Positions 42,577-54,148 are shown, numbered from the stretch's first letter. The stretch: 64,000 nucleotides of DNA from Sphingomonas sp. 7/4-4 (GCF_027941955.1 NZ_CP115960.1:2480001-2544000); one strand, 5' to 3'. Numbers and translations: made by a program. The notes: generated by a model from the letters alone, not told the origin.

Positions 42577-44996
42577 TCAGCTCGTCGTCACGCCGGACGT
42601 GAGCGCGCGGTCGATCGCGCTCACGTCCTTGGCATCTACCGCCCGGCCGATCGCCGTCGCGAGATCGGGTAACAAGTTCGCCGCCAGCGTCCGGAACGCG
42701 CTGTCGAGAAGCAGCGCGCGCTGGCTCTCGCCGAGCCACAATGCCTGCGCCGGGTTCGGCCAGGTTTCGCTGATCTGGGTCTGGAGCCGTGCGAGCCCCT
42801 CGCCCAATCGCGGATCGCTATAGTCCTGCGCAACGTCCATCACTTCGCCGTCGCCCAGCACGATGTCGTTGCCGCCGGCGACTAGCGCGGTGAGATTGCC
42901 CGTCGCCGCGGCCAGCGCCAGCCGGTTTAGCCCGCTGCGCGCGATTGCCAGATCCGCGCTCGCCGGCTGCGCGATGCCGGCGATGGCGGGGTTGATCGTC
43001 GCGGCACGCACCGCCAGCACGTCGGCCGCAGGGACCAATGAGGGCGTGACTTCATTAACGTCGGCGGATTTCTCTGTTCTGGTCAGGCTGGGTGCCGGCG
43101 CCGCACCCATTGCCTTGGTCAGCGTCGGCGCGCCGGTGAGTACGCTCGCATTGAGTAAGGTCGGCCGCAGCAGCACGGGCGGTTGGACGATGATCGGCGG
43201 GGTCTCGCCGGGGGCGGGCTTGGGAGACGGGTCGCCGGTCGGAGTCGGGGCAGGCGTCGATGTCGGCGCCGGATCGGTCTTGGGCAGATCCGCCTTGGTC
43301 GGGATCGCCTTGATCACAGCCTCGAGGTCCGCGATCACCGAGGCAGTGAGGATGTCGGAACCCGACACCGCCCGCCCGCCGAGCAGCGCCATCACGCGGG
43401 CAGTGCCCAGCGCAGTCGCCCGCGCATTGATCGAAGCGAAGCGCTTCTCGAGCCTGAGCCGCTTGAGTGTCTGCGACACCAGACCCGCGACGATCACGTC
43501 GTCGCCGCTGATCGAAACGCCGTTGAGCGCAGCGCCGTCATAAGCGATCGCGCGGCGCCGCGTGTACCACAGCAAGGGGGACGGCCGTTGACGGTCGGCA
43601 ACGCGGCGATCGCTTCCTGCCATGCGGCGTGCCACGCCTGCATGGTCAGCGCCTCCGCCTGCGCCCGCGCCTCGGCATCGGCATCGCGCACTGCGGCCTC
43701 GGCGCGCTTGACTCGCTTGGCAATCAGGCTCGAAAGCATGTCGAACGCCGGCTTGGAAGCCGCAGCCGCCGGATCGGCCAGCGCCGGAGTCCGCGTCTTG
43801 GGCAGCGCATTGTCGAAGCGCTGGAACCGCGCCCGAGTCACCGGCACCATCACCAATACGCCAGTTGCGTCGATCTCCTCGGCGGTCGCCTCCAGATCGA
43901 TCGGCGGCAGCGACAGCGATTCCTCGACCAATGCACCGATCTCGTCGACCGGCACGAAGGCGATGTCGACATCCACCGTCGGCGGGAAATAGAATTGGCG
44001 GAAGCCGAAATTGTCAGGCTGGATCGCCGCGGCGGGCAATTGCCCCGCGGGTGGCAGCGCCGCGAAGGCTTGCGCCGCCGGGAAAACCGGCGGCATCGAG
44101 CGCGCGCGCAGCTCATCGAGCACGTCGCCCAGATGCGTGCGATGCTGGAGCACATGCGCCTCGGCGATCGCGCGCGGGCGGCCGCCCAGCGCGACCTGTA
44201 CCCCCGAATCCGCGCCGGTCTCGCGCCGCACCATCGCCATGTCGATCCAGCGGATCGTGCCGCGATCGAGCCCGATCAGCGCGAGCGGCAGCGCGTCCTG
44301 CGAGACGCCCGCGGGCTTGCCGAGGAAGATCTGCTTGGCCACCGCGCGGCGCGCGGCGCTTAGCGTCGCGGCACCGCTATGATCGGGATAAGGGATCAAA
44401 GTGATCGCCGTCGCCTCGATGATGTCGCCATCCTCGACCGAGCGCTGTCCGGTGATGCTGCGCGGATAGGCGGCGATCGGATTGGCAGTGAACTCGACGG
44501 CGCGCAGTGCGAGCACGAACATCCCGCTGCGCCGTCCGAGCGGCACGCGCGGCTCGGCGGAAAGCCCCAGTGCGGCATCGAGCTGGCGCGTCACCGGCAT
44601 GTCGAGGATCGGCACGTCCTGGCGCTTGCCGAGCATGACGACGTCGCCCGATGGAGTGAGCCCGACCCCCGCCTGGATGCGTACCGATTGGCCGCGCACG
44701 CTGGAGGCGACCGCGACCTGCAACCCGCTGATCACCCCGGCGCCGCTGGCGCGCGCCATGTCGGCCTGGCGTTGGCGAACATAATCCTGGTCGCGGGTGA
44801 GATCGGCGCCGGTCAGGAAGCGGCCGTCGAAATAGCGCGGCCGCCGCCGCAGCCCGTCGAGGATCAGCGGCCCGCCGGAGAGATCGTCTTCCAGCGAATC
44901 GCGCGACACGGTGCCGCTGCCGGCGAGGCGCGCGGCTTCGGCACTGTCCGCCACTTCGATGATCGCGCGGCCGCTTGCCTTGGCGAGTTCGGTCAT
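42577..44996 (-). CDS. eCIS-locus protein with shared N-terminal module (frame changes once)
   Basis: About 806 residues. The N-terminal module is RRRPRYFDGRFLTGADLTRD, then GAGVISGLQVAVASSVRGQ and VRIQAGVGLTPSGDVVMLG. It matches a pattern (RYFxGxLLxxxDFxxEQxY) seen in proteins of other contractile injection loci. A proline/threonine linker (43.2-43.3 kb) divides it. The C-terminal part is helical and ends in SGVTTS. The frame changes in the run of five G at 43576-43580. It follows the 44999 gene without a gap. Possible structural or adhesive role on the particle; no function is shown. Confidence 0.5.
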
Positions 44997-44998
44997 GA

Positions 44999-45871
44999 TC
45001 AGTTCCTCTCAAGGTTCGACGAGCGCCCCGGCGGCGGGGCGCGGCCGCTCCATTTGCCGGGCAGGAAGATGAAGGGGCGGACACGGTTGTCGACCGAAGG
45101 CCGCGCGGCATCGATCGCCGGGCGGACGCTCGACGGCGCGTCGGCCGCGAGCTGCACCGGGATCGCCACACGGGCGAGCAAAACCGCCGAGAGATCGGTA
45201 CCGGCGACCTGCTCGGCGAGCGGGTCGAGCTCCTCGTCGCCGGCGCCGGTCAGCCCGGTATCCCAGGAGCCGAGCACTGCGTTGAGCTTGTCATCGCGGC
45301 TCGCGGCGGCATCGGGCCAGTGATTGGTCGGGCTGGGGATCGGATCGGTTTCGGCGCGCAGCACCAGCACGAGCTGAGGCTCCTCGGCGAGCCGGGCCGG
45401 GACCAAGGCGTCGAGCGCATCGAACGGACCCGAGGCGACGCTCGGCGTCATTCCGCGTGCGCAGTCCTTGGCCGAAAGAAATACGTCCGCGACGACGGCG
45501 ACAGGGAAACCGATATTGGGCGCGCGGTGCACCGCGGTGCGCAGCTTGCCCGTCTCCTGCGCCGCGAACCAGTGGGCGAGACGGATGCAATAAGGTTCGC
45601 CCAATTCGATCAGCCGACCATAGCGGTCGAGCGCGACCCCAGGCTCGATACGCAGTTCCAGATCATTATCGCCGGCTTCGGGCGCACGCACGCGCAGCCC
45701 GGCGATCGTGCCGAAACCGGCGATATGGCGCAGCGCCATTGCCAGCCGACCGCGATGATAGGTCTGCTCGTCCTGAAAATCCTCCGCCTGGAGCAGCACC
45801 CCGGTCGCGTAGTTGACGCGTTCGGGTCTCAGCGGAGCTGCCAGGGGATCGGTGGCGAGGAGCGTGCTCAT
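44999..45871 (-). CDS. eCIS-locus protein with the shared N-terminal module
   Basis: 290 residues. The first 110 residues contain VNYATGVLLQAEDFQDEQTY, then GFGTIAGLRVRAPEAGD and ELRIEPGVALDRYGRLIELG, the same layout as the starts of the next two genes. The rest has no recognised domain. It is the first of three consecutive genes that share the module and is separated from the PKD-like gene by ten bases. It may attach an external component, but the function is not known. Confidence 0.5.
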   Translation of the reverse strand: MSTLLATDPLAAPLRPERVNYATGVLLQAEDFQDEQTYHRGRLAMALRHIAGFGTIAGLRVRAPEAGDNDLELRIEPGVALDRYGRLIELGEPYCIRLAHWFAAQETGKLRTAVHRAPNIGFPVAVVADVFLSAKDCARGMTPSVASGPFDALDALVPARLAEEPQLVLVLRAETDPIPSPTNHWPDAAASRDDKLNAVLGSWDTGLTGAGDEELDPLAEQVAGTDLSAVLLARVAIPVQLAADAPSSVRPAIDAARPSVDNRVRPFIFLPGKWSGRAPPPGRSSNLERN

Positions 45872-45881
45872 CGGGCGAATC

Positions 45882-46501
45882 CTATTTCGGTCTGATGTTG
45901 CGGAGGTTGGGGTTGCGCAGCACCGCCGGGTTGAGCGTCTCGGTGGCGCGCAGGCCGACGGGGTCGGGCGCTCGAGTCGGCGGCGTGGTGGTATCAGGTG
46001 CCGGCTTGGAGACGCTCACCACCAGATCGACCGGTGCACTGGCATTGCCGCTGTCGTCGATCACGACGAGCTGGAACACATGCCGCCCGGGATCGAACGC
46101 ATTCTCCACCACAACCGAGGGTTGCGACGTGAAGAAGGTCTTGCCGGGCGCGAGCGTGACCATCGCGGTTACGCCGGATCCATCGTGAAGCGATATTCCG
46201 TGATCTTGCCGGTGGCGTCCATGGAACGCGCGGCCGACAGGATGAAGCTGGCGCCCGGCGCCACGATCGGCGTGGCGATGATGTTCCCGCTCTTGTCGAC
46301 CAGGTCGAGCACCGCGGTCGGCCGGTCGGTATCCTGCACGATGATGTCGATCGACACCTTGTCGGACTCGTTGCCGCTATCGTCGACCACGGTGAGGATG
46401 AAAGTGTGCTTGCCTACTGCGAGCGGGCTCGCCGCGGTCACGTCGATGCTGACCACCGGAGCCTTCTGAACCACCGGTACATTGGGTTTGAACGTCGCCA
46501 T
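45882..46501 (-). CDS. Ig/PKD-like protein of the eCIS locus (frame changes once)
   Basis: About 206 residues made of two Ig/PKD-like halves. Each half has a FILTVVDDSGNESDKVSIDI-like strand pair (also FQLVVIDDSGNASAPVDLVV), and the first ends IVAPGASFILSAARSMDATG. The frame changes at about 46168; adding one base joins EYRFTMDPA to VTAMVTLAPGKTFF. The halves suggest an extracellular or particle-surface role. Without the repair the two parts would appear as separate short genes. Confidence 0.5.
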
Positions 46502-46513
46502 TGTCGTTGCTCC

Positions 46514-47182
46514 TCAATCGTCCCACATCCAGATGTGGCGGGTAATGTTGCTGCCGGGCGCGCCCTTCGATCCGATTGCGCTCAGCACGAAGCCCTGCCC
46601 GGCACTGACCACGCTCGGTCCGCTGATCCGCGCAGTCGGACGGATCGACACCGGCCCATCGGCGCGTTGGTCGAGCCCGCCCGAACCCGCGACGAAATCG
46701 CCCTCGCCGACAATCGAGCGGCCCAGCCGCACCACTTCGAAGGGCTCGGGCTCGTCGAGCCACGAATCGATACCAACCAGGGACGCCGCGCCGACGATCA
46801 GTGGGCGGCGTGCCTGATGCATGCTCGCCTCGACATGCGCCGGAACCGCTGCTTCGATCACATCCTTCAACCGCGCCATTTCGTTCCGGTCCTTCACGCC
46901 GCGGACCAGGACGAGCACGCGGTGCGCGAGCCGTGCGTAGAATTGTTGCACTGCCTGGGTATCGCCGCTCCGCGCGCGATCGATCTCGGGCCGGAACAAA
47001 GAGAGCAGTTCCTGCCGCGCGACATCGCCGAGGATCAGTGTGTCGCCGACAAAGCTGTTGCCCGATTGAGTCAGGCCGAGCGTCAACGGATCCTCTTCCT
47101 CGTTAAGGTCGGAACCGAGGATGGTCGCAAAGGTGCGGCGCAGGCGAAAGCCCTCGACCACCACGATGCTGCCGCGCGTCAC
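46514..47182 (-). CDS. eCIS-locus protein of unknown function
   Basis: 222 residues from GTG 47182, which overlaps the stop of the baseplate gene. N-terminal half: SIVVVEGFRLRRTFATILGS, then helical and rather acidic. C-terminal half: DQRADGPVSIRPTARISGPS to HIWMWDD, a beta-rich end with an Ig-like look. I recognise no family; its place between baseplate and the PKD-like gene suggests a particle component. Confidence 0.45.
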   Translation of the reverse strand: MTRGSIVVVEGFRLRRTFATILGSDLNEEEDPLTLGLTQSGNSFVGDTLILGDVARQELLSLFRPEIDRARSGDTQAVQQFYARLAHRVLVLVRGVKDRNEMARLKDVIEAAVPAHVEASMHQARRPLIVGAASLVGIDSWLDEPEPFEVVRLGRSIVGEGDFVAGSGGLDQRADGPVSIRPTARISGPSVVSAGQGFVLSAIGSKGAPGSNITRHIWMWDD

Positions 47183-49199
47183 CGCGCCCCCGCGAGCATT
47201 GTGCACGAACCGCCCTGCGCCATGCCGAGCGCCAGCGCGCGCGTCGCCATGTCGCCGACGGTGGCGACAGCGAGTGCGCCCGGCGCAGGGGCACGATCAC
47301 CTGGTTCGATCCGCGCGCCCTGATAGAGGCGTCCGCCCGTGCCCAACTCCAACGCGGCGAGCAGCCCGCCCAACGTGCCGTTGAGCGCCGCGGTATAGGG
47401 CGCCGCGAGCAAGGCCTGGCGCGAGCGCTCGGCGCTGTCGGCGGGATCGATCGCAACGCCGATCCACTCGCCGATCCACGGCAACGCACTCGCGGGCGCT
47501 GCGGCGGGATCGGTCAGCAGCCACGATCCGGCGATGCGCCCTTCGGCTTCGGTGAGCACGCCTTCGTAAAGATGCAGCATCCGCTCGAGAAAGTCGTTGG
47601 GGGTTGCCGGTCCCGCTGCCACTGCATCTGGACCACTGAGCGGCTCGCGATAAAAGGCCGGCAGATACTGGTCCCGCCATGACAAGCGGTTGGCATAGAC
47701 GCGCAGCGCGGCGAGCTCGGGCGTCGCCTGACTGTCGCCTTCGAGTGTGACGTGCAGCCACAGATAGCGGCCGGTGACGCGGCGCACCTTGCGGCCGGTC
47801 TGTTGCAGCAGCACGGTCCACAGTCCGGCGCGATTGGGCCAGGGAGCGCAGCCCAGCGCGCTTTCGGCGAAGGGCACTTCGCTCGACTGCGACACCCAGC
47901 TCGCATTGGGAATGCCATCGACGCGCGCACGGGCGATGCGATGCGGCGCCCAGCTCGGCGCCTGCGCCTCGCCCGGAAGCTTGGGCGGCGTGCGGCCTTC
48001 GGTCGCCAGTGCGTTGATCGTGATCACGCCGCCATCGGGCACCGCCGCATCGGCATAGAATCGATGCCACACGCATCCCGGCCGTCCGGCATCGATGGGC
48101 CCGATCATCACCGATCCACTGCGCGCAAATTTGGTACCCGAGAGCGCGCGGAGCGGGCGCTCGACGGTCGCCACTCCCGCCTCTGGATCGGCTAGATAAT
48201 GCGGCACGGGAGCGATGCTGTTGGCGAACTTCGCTTCGCCAGGATTGATCAGCGGATGAATCTGACCGCTCGGTGCCGTGACGACATCGGGCGTCGGCGC
48301 GCCCTCGACCGGATAGAGGAACGCCTGGCGCGCCGGTTTGCTGTTGTCGCCGGCCAGCACCGCGACACGATCCTCGCCCGCCCATGCCAGCGAATAAGGG
48401 AAGCGCAACCCCTCCAGCCTGAAGCGCCGCACAAACGCATTGCCTTCGAGGGTGAGGATGCTGGCGTCCGCGCCCGGCTCCCACGCCAGCAAGGCGAGCT
48501 TGCCCCCGCGGAAGCCGCCATCGCCACCACTTCATATTCGCTCGCCAGCGGCGCGACGCGTGCACGAATGAGCCGCGGTGGATTGCGATTGGGCTCGACC
48601 GGGTCGAATTGCGCCGGATCCGCATCGCGCAAGCCGGCGAACTGGAGCGGATAGCCGCGCGCCCGTCCCAGCCGGCGATGCAGCTTGTCGAACACCCAGG
48701 CGCCGCCGCCGGGCATCGGCGCGATCAGGTCCGCGCGGAAATCGTCGCGAAAGATTCGCGCCGGGCGCCAGCGGTCGCGCAGGTCGCGCCAGGTGAGCGC
48801 GCCGTCGCGGGCGATGTAGAGAATATCGTCGTCGCCTAGCGCCAGGTCGCTCGCGCCGATCATGCTCGGCGGCTCGTCATAAGGCGGGTCGAGATCGGGC
48901 GGGAACAGCTGCATCGCTCCCGGCGCGAAGCCCGAGCTCTGCACGGTCCTTGTGGCTCCGTCCCACCATGCAAAGCCGCCGAGCTGGTCGGTGACCGGCG
49001 AGGGCGCCGAAGCCTGCATGCGCGACCAGGTCTCGACTTCGGTCAGCGCCGGCGCGGGCTGCTTCTCCGAGAGGACGACGTGGCCGAGCGCATCCTTGAA
49101 ATGGAGCCGGTCCGCGATGAAGGGCGGTTTTGCGGAAGGCGCCAGACCGAAGTCGGCGCGTCCGGAAAGCTCCCACATCGGCAGGCCGTTGACGTCCAT
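47179..49199 (-). CDS. Baseplate/tail protein with TIGR02242-like C-terminus (frame changes once)
   Basis: About 673 residues. The C-terminal part has the tail-protein signature YLPAFYREPLSGPD, FLERMLHLYEGVLTEAEGRI and ALPWIGEWIGVAIDPADSAE. The N-terminal half is rich in beta-strands (DRLHFKDALGHVVLSEKQ, then DDDILYIARDGALTWRDL), suggesting a propeller-like domain. The frame changes in the run of five C at 48503-48507. It starts one base inside the J-like gene's stop (TGATG). It probably corresponds to the Afp12/gp7-like wedge of contractile particles. Confidence 0.75.
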
Positions 49200-51411
49200 C
49201 AGCACAGCTCCGGCACGACGGGGATGGCGAGGCCGCCGGCGCCGTTGCCCGCGCCCTCGGCGCCCGGCGGCAGGCTGGTCGACGATGTGCTGCCGATGCC
49301 CACCGAGAGCATGGCCAGCTCGGGCAATTGCCATGCCGAAAGCGTGATCAGCCCGCGACCGGTGCGGTCCTCGGCCACCGGCAGCCAGTTGCGCCCGCGC
49401 GTCGAGCGCTGGAACAGCCGCACCGGCGCAACGCTGCGCACGCCTGGAACCCGCGCGATCGCGGTTTCGATCAGCCGGTCGTCGAGCGCGCGGCCCAGCG
49501 GCCAGCCCTGGCCGTCAGGGCCGCCGGGCGCGAGCGGCCAAAGATGGCGGCGGATCACTTCGGAAACCATGTCGAGCACCGCGTCGCGCTGGCTCGAGTC
49601 GACCAGCTCGACTGCGGCGGTGACGCCCACCGGCACATATTCCGGGGCGATGACGTAGAGCTCGGTGGCAAGCGGCCGGCGCGAGATCGAGCCACGAATA
49701 GACGCTTTCGAGCATCGTCCGGTCGGCGCGGGGGCACGGTTTCGCGGTGCCCGCCCGCTGCGGTATCACCATCACCGAAACCACTCCCGGTATCTCCCCG
49801 GCGCTGCTGCGGCTTGAACCGCTCGAGCACTTCGACGCGCGCCAACGGCACCCCCGGGGTGCGCAACGCGAGTTCCTTGATGTCGCTCTTGGTCACCGCA
49901 CGGCCACCGTGCCGAATCATCGCCGGGATCCGCGCCTCGGCTTCCTCGATCCGCTCGGCATCGATCCCGCCGGTCATCGGCAGCGGCTGGTTGAGCTTGA
50001 GCTTGGGCGCGCCCGCCGGAGCCGCCAGCCCCTTGAGCGCTCCTGGCGGGACATTGCCTTGCGTGCCGCCGCCAGCGCGCATCATCGCCACCTGGATCGC
50101 ACGACCGGGTGCAGGCGCCGCACCGCGCACCCCGCTGCCGAAGCGGATCACCCCCGCCTCGCTGTCGAGGCTGTAGACGCGCTCACCGCGTCCCGCCGCC
50201 TCGACATCGGGGATCTGGCGCCACGCGCGCATCCCCTCTTCTTCCTCGACTTCGATGATCAGGCTCGCGGGATCGATCGAGCTGGTGCCGAGCGGGTAGC
50301 TCTGCCCCGAGCTGCCGGTGCCGCGGCCGATCTGCTGACGGCCGAGCGTCTGCATCTGCTCGACCATGCCCGCATTCGCGCCCGCCCAGGAGAGCTTGAA
50401 CGAGGTCAGGCGCGCTTCTGGCAGCGGACGGAGGCGTAGCCAGGCGACGATGCGGCCCGCCGTCGCCGGATCGTCGATCCGCGGGGGACGATTGCCGACG
50501 CCGGCGTTGATGTCGGCCAGCACGTCGTTGGTCGGCACGGCGAAATCGTCGGCTCCGGGCAGCAGCACCCGCGTGGTGCCCGGGCGGACCAGTCCGCCGG
50601 TGCCGTCGGCGAGGATTTCGAGCGGGACATATTGATCGCCACCGCCCTGCCCTGTGCAGATCTCCCAGACACAGGGAATGGGCGCGCGCGCCGAGATCGC
50701 CTCGAGCGTGCCGGGCATGGTGATCGCCGGCGCCAGCCCGAGGGTCAGCGCGACACGACGATTGTCGTCGCCCCCACCCAGCGTCTTGGTCACCTTCTGG
50801 ACCAAGGCGGCGTCGGGAGTCGCGGCGAGCAACGCCATCCACAGGCAGCCATCGATGCTGTCATGGACGAAATCGCGCCCGGCGGGCTCGGCCGCGCCGT
50901 CGACGAACACAGGGGTGGTGATATAGGCAGTCGGGGTGCCCGGCGCGGCGTAGAGCTGGCGCAGATCGGCAACGAGATCGGCGAGCCCGGCGCTCTCGCG
51001 CGCATCGGGCCGGCGCTTGAGATAGCAGCGCCCCGTCACCGGCTGGAGGCTGAGTTCGGCGAGCAGCTCGAAATTCACCGGTTTGGCTATCGCCGAACGC
51101 ATCGGCAGTACGACCCCGGTGCTCGCCAGCGGATCGTCGATGATCACTTCGACCAACCCGCCCGCAGGCTCGGCGGCGCGCATCTGCTGGCCGAGCAGGC
51201 GCAGGAAAGCGAGCCGCTGGCGCTCGGGAATCAGATTGGCGCGATAGAGGATGGTATCCCCCAGCCAGGCGAACAGATCGACCAAGGTCCGCCCCGGATC
51301 GCCTTCGCGCGCGTCGGTCCATTCGGGGGTGTGTGCCGGGATACGGCGAACCAGATCGGCGACGAGATCGTCGAAGCTGCGATCGTCCAGGGCGGGAGGA
51401 CGGATGGGCAT
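49199..51411 (-). CDS. Baseplate J-like protein (frame changes twice)
   Basis: About 737 residues. N-terminal motif FDDLVADLVRRIPAHTPEWT followed by GDPGRTLVDLFAWLGDTILY and RLAFLRLLGQQMRAAEPAG is the start of the putative J-like/Afp11 family. Later parts include GVRGAAPAPGRAIQVAMMRA and RAVTKSDIKELALRTPGVP. The frame changes near 49800 and 49690 join to IPGVVSVMVIPQ and RRPLATELYVIAPEYVPVGV, then the C-terminus. It forms the arms of the baseplate wedge around the spike. It overlaps both neighbours by one base. Confidence 0.85.
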
Positions 51412-51830
51412 CAGGCACTCCCCACGGGAACGCGCGCCGCGATCTGCCCGGACGAGCCGGTCGCGCGGATGCGATACGCGATGGTGACGATCAGATCGCG
51501 CGGATCGTCGGCAGCGGTCACCGAGACTCGATCGAGCAGGATACGCGGCTCCCAGGCGCCGACCGCGGCGGCGATCTGCGCCTGGGCGCGCGCGCGCACT
51601 TCGGTGGTGTTTGCCTGATGAATCAGCCCCTCGAGCCCCGCCCCGAATTCCGGCCGCATCAATTGTTCGCCCGGCGCGGTGCGCAGCACGCATTCGATGC
51701 GCTGACGGATCGACGCTTCGAGATCGGGCCAACCGAGCCGCCCGTCACCATCGGGCACCGGCATCAGCGGCCAGCCGAGGGCTGGGCGGATGTCGGCCCC
51801 GCGCGACGAAGTGAGGATCGGCCCGCTCAT
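51411..51830 (-). CDS. gp25-like baseplate wedge protein
   Basis: 139 residues. The gp25/GPW motif is clear: ASIRQRIECVLRTAPGEQLM, RPEFGAGLEGLIHQANT, and a last strand RDLIVTIAYRIRATG. This protein bridges sheath and baseplate in T4-like and Afp-like particles (Afp9-like). It starts with ATG 51830, overlapping the upstream stop by four bases, and its own stop overlaps the J-like start. Confidence 0.88.
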   Translation of the reverse strand: MSGPILTSSRGADIRPALGWPLMPVPDGDGRLGWPDLEASIRQRIECVLRTAPGEQLMRPEFGAGLEGLIHQANTTEVRARAQAQIAAAVGAWEPRILLDRVSVTAADDPRDLIVTIAYRIRATGSSGQIAARVPVGSA

Positions 51831-53471
51831 ATGTCGCTCTCCTCGGGCGGCGCCGGCATCGGGATCGGCAGGCAGATCTTGATGAACATCATCCAGCGCA
51901 GGAACAGATCGAACAGCCCGAGGAAGATGTTGAGCACGATGAACGCGCACAAAGTGATGATCGGGATCGAGAAGCTGCAGATGAAGCCGAGCGACGGACC
52001 GCCGGTCTTGCCGTCGCCGTCGGCGAGCTTCTTCAAGTCGCCGTTGAGCATATTCGCGATCGCCGGCGGCATCTCGAACGAGACGTTGGGCTTGACCCTT
52101 TTGAGCTGCGACATGTCGGGCAGCTTGATCTTGATGCCCGGCCCGTCGCCATCCCACCAGGGCAGCACGCGGAAGCGCTCGCTGGCCGCGCTCCACACCA
52201 GTTTCTCCGCACAGCCTTCATGCCCGCGCACGCGGACAAACCCGCGCACCACGAACTGGTCGGTTCCGACCTCGAACTTGCCCGGGGAGCCGGCGAGATC
52301 GGCGTGCCGCCGCGACAGGCAATTGAGCGCTGCCTGAGTCAGCCGATTGCCGAGATCGGCATCGATCCGCGGCCATTCGAGCGGCATCTTGAGCGCGTCG
52401 TTCGCATTGGGCTCGCGATCGATCAGGATTTTCGCCGCCCTGGTGGCGAAGGTCGCGGCATCGGTGCTGCTGGTGACCCGGCTTCCGCTCTTGGTCAGCG
52501 GAAGGGGAATCGTTTTCAGCAGCGCCATCAGCGCGCGTGCCTCGGCGCTGGTACCGAACGCGTCGAGCTCGACACTCAATTGCTGGAGGAAGACGCCCAG
52601 CGCGTTGATCTGTCCCTGGTCGGCAGGCCGCGCGGTGCCGTCGGGGCGATTGCCTGCCGGCTCGAGAGCGTTCCATTTACGGCGCAGCGCCTGGCTTACG
52701 CGCGGCAAACTCGTCGGCGCGCGCGGCTGAGAAATTCGGAGAGATGCCCGACCAGATCGATGCGCGCCTGCCCCGACATGCCGGCATAATTGATCGGCGT
52801 CGGCGGCGCCGAGCTGCGCGTGCTATCGCCGACCGGGATCACTCCGAACAGGATGGTGCGGCCGAGCTTCGCGCAGATATCGGGCGGGACGAGGTGCAAC
52901 GGCAGCACGTCTTCGTGGAATTGCGGCTTGCCCGGCGCGCGGCGGCCAACGAGCGCGCGGCGCGATTGGCCGCGTGGAACGCCTGATCACCGCGTACCCC
53001 GGGATCGGCATCGGGATTGGGGATCAGGGTCCAGCCGGCGATCGAACGTGGCGCCTTCATCCAGCCGTCCCAGCGGCTGCCATGGACGCGGCGGATCACC
53101 ATGCCCTTGTCGGCGAGCTTCTTCGGGTCGATCCGCGGCGAGCCCGGCTGGCGGCAGAACACTTCGAACAGCACGATCTGCGCCTTGCGGTGCGTCGGCA
53201 GACCGAGTTCGAGCACGTGATCGCTCTGGCCGCGGCGCACACCGTGCATCGCCGCCAGCGTGGTCCGCCAATCGTCGGCGGAGAGCTGATCAAACAAGGC
53301 TTCGACGAAATTATCGATCGGCGCGGTGGCGATCAGCGTCGCCGCGCCGCCTCCGCCGAGCGGCCGGACCACGGTGTCGTGCGCCTGTTGCGGCGGCAGC
53401 TGGCGCGCTAGACGGCGCGCGACCGCGGGGTGTGGGCGCGTCGGCGCAGGGAGGAGCGCAGTCGTCACCAT
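51827..53471 (-). CDS. eCIS-locus protein with hydrophobic C-terminus (frame changes at least twice)
   Basis: About 548 residues. N-terminal part: APIDNFVEALFDQLSADDWR, then GVRRGQSDHVLELGLPTHRK. The middle part: GMSGQARIDLVGHLSEF and QALRRKWNALEPAGNRP. The end: SLGFICSFSIPIITLCAFIV, then LNIFLGLFDLFLRWMMFIKI and CLPIPMP, which is strongly hydrophobic and rich in cysteines and prolines, unlike the rest of the particle. Frame changes near 52970 and 52700. It lies between spike and gp25-like genes. It may insert into a target membrane or sit near the tip, but that is only a suggestion. Confidence 0.5.
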
Positions 53472-54148
53472 ACATTCCCCGCGCCCGGCGTGTAGCTTGC
53501 CGACACCACCGAGCTGGCGATCAGCGTGTTGCACTGCACCGTGCCCGAAAAGGTCGCCATGCTGGTGTTGACGCTCACCGAACTGGCAGTGACCGTGACG
53601 GTCGACGCCTGGACCTCACATTGCGACGATGTCTGGATCGACACGCCCGACGTGCTCATCTCGAACGTGTTGCCGGCGACTTCGAGCTTGATCGAACCAC
53701 CGGCCTGATCGGTCAGCGTCGCCTTGGCGCCGGCGGGCGTCTCGATCTCGACCATTTCCTGGCCGGAGGATTCCTCGACGATCGCGATGCGCGTGCCGTT
53801 CTTGCCGCAGATCGCCCAGCGATCGACGGCATTGCCCGGCAAAGTCTCCGGGATCTCGGTCGCGCCATTCCACAAGGTGCCGATCACGATCGGATTGGTG
53901 GTGTCGCCGGCGAGGAACTGGACGATCACTTCGCAGCCCACGTCGGGAATGAAGAAGGCACCGTAATTGTCCCCGGCGAAGGGCACCGCGACGCGCGCCC
54001 AGATCGGCGCCTCGCCTTCGGGATCGGCCGACAGCAACTGGACCTGCACCCGCGATTTGGACTGCGGGTCCTGCACCGAGACGACCTTGGCGATATGCGC
54101 CCCCGACAGCCACTGCGCCGGCGCGGGAAAGAGCCCGACGGGGTTCAT
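53465..54148 (-). CDS. gpV/VgrG-like spike protein
   Basis: 227 residues. OB-fold core of baseplate assembly protein V: IAKVVSVQDPQSKSRVQVQL, then WARVAVPFAGDNYGAFFIPD, VGCEVIVQFLAGDTTNPIVI and GTLWNGA. The C-terminal half is repetitive (VTVTASSVSVNTSMATFSGT), as in the beta-helical needle of VgrG/gp5 proteins, so it forms a trimeric spike. ATG 54148 overlaps the hub gene's stop by four bases. No PAAR tip protein is visible near it. Confidence 0.88.
   Translation of the reverse strand: MNPVGLFPAPAQWLSGAHIAKVVSVQDPQSKSRVQVQLLSADPEGEAPIWARVAVPFAGDNYGAFFIPDVGCEVIVQFLAGDTTNPIVIGTLWNGATEIPETLPGNAVDRWAICGKNGTRIAIVEESSGQEMVEIETPAGAKATLTDQAGGSIKLEVAGNTFEMSTSGVSIQTSSQCEVQASTVTVTASSVSVNTSMATFSGTVQCNTLIASSVVSASYTPGAGNVW

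Noticed and set aside
46163..46169. Two separate small genes (45882-46163 and 46169-46501)
   Set aside because: The halves complete one Ig/PKD-like domain when one base is added, so a single frame-shifted gene explains them better.
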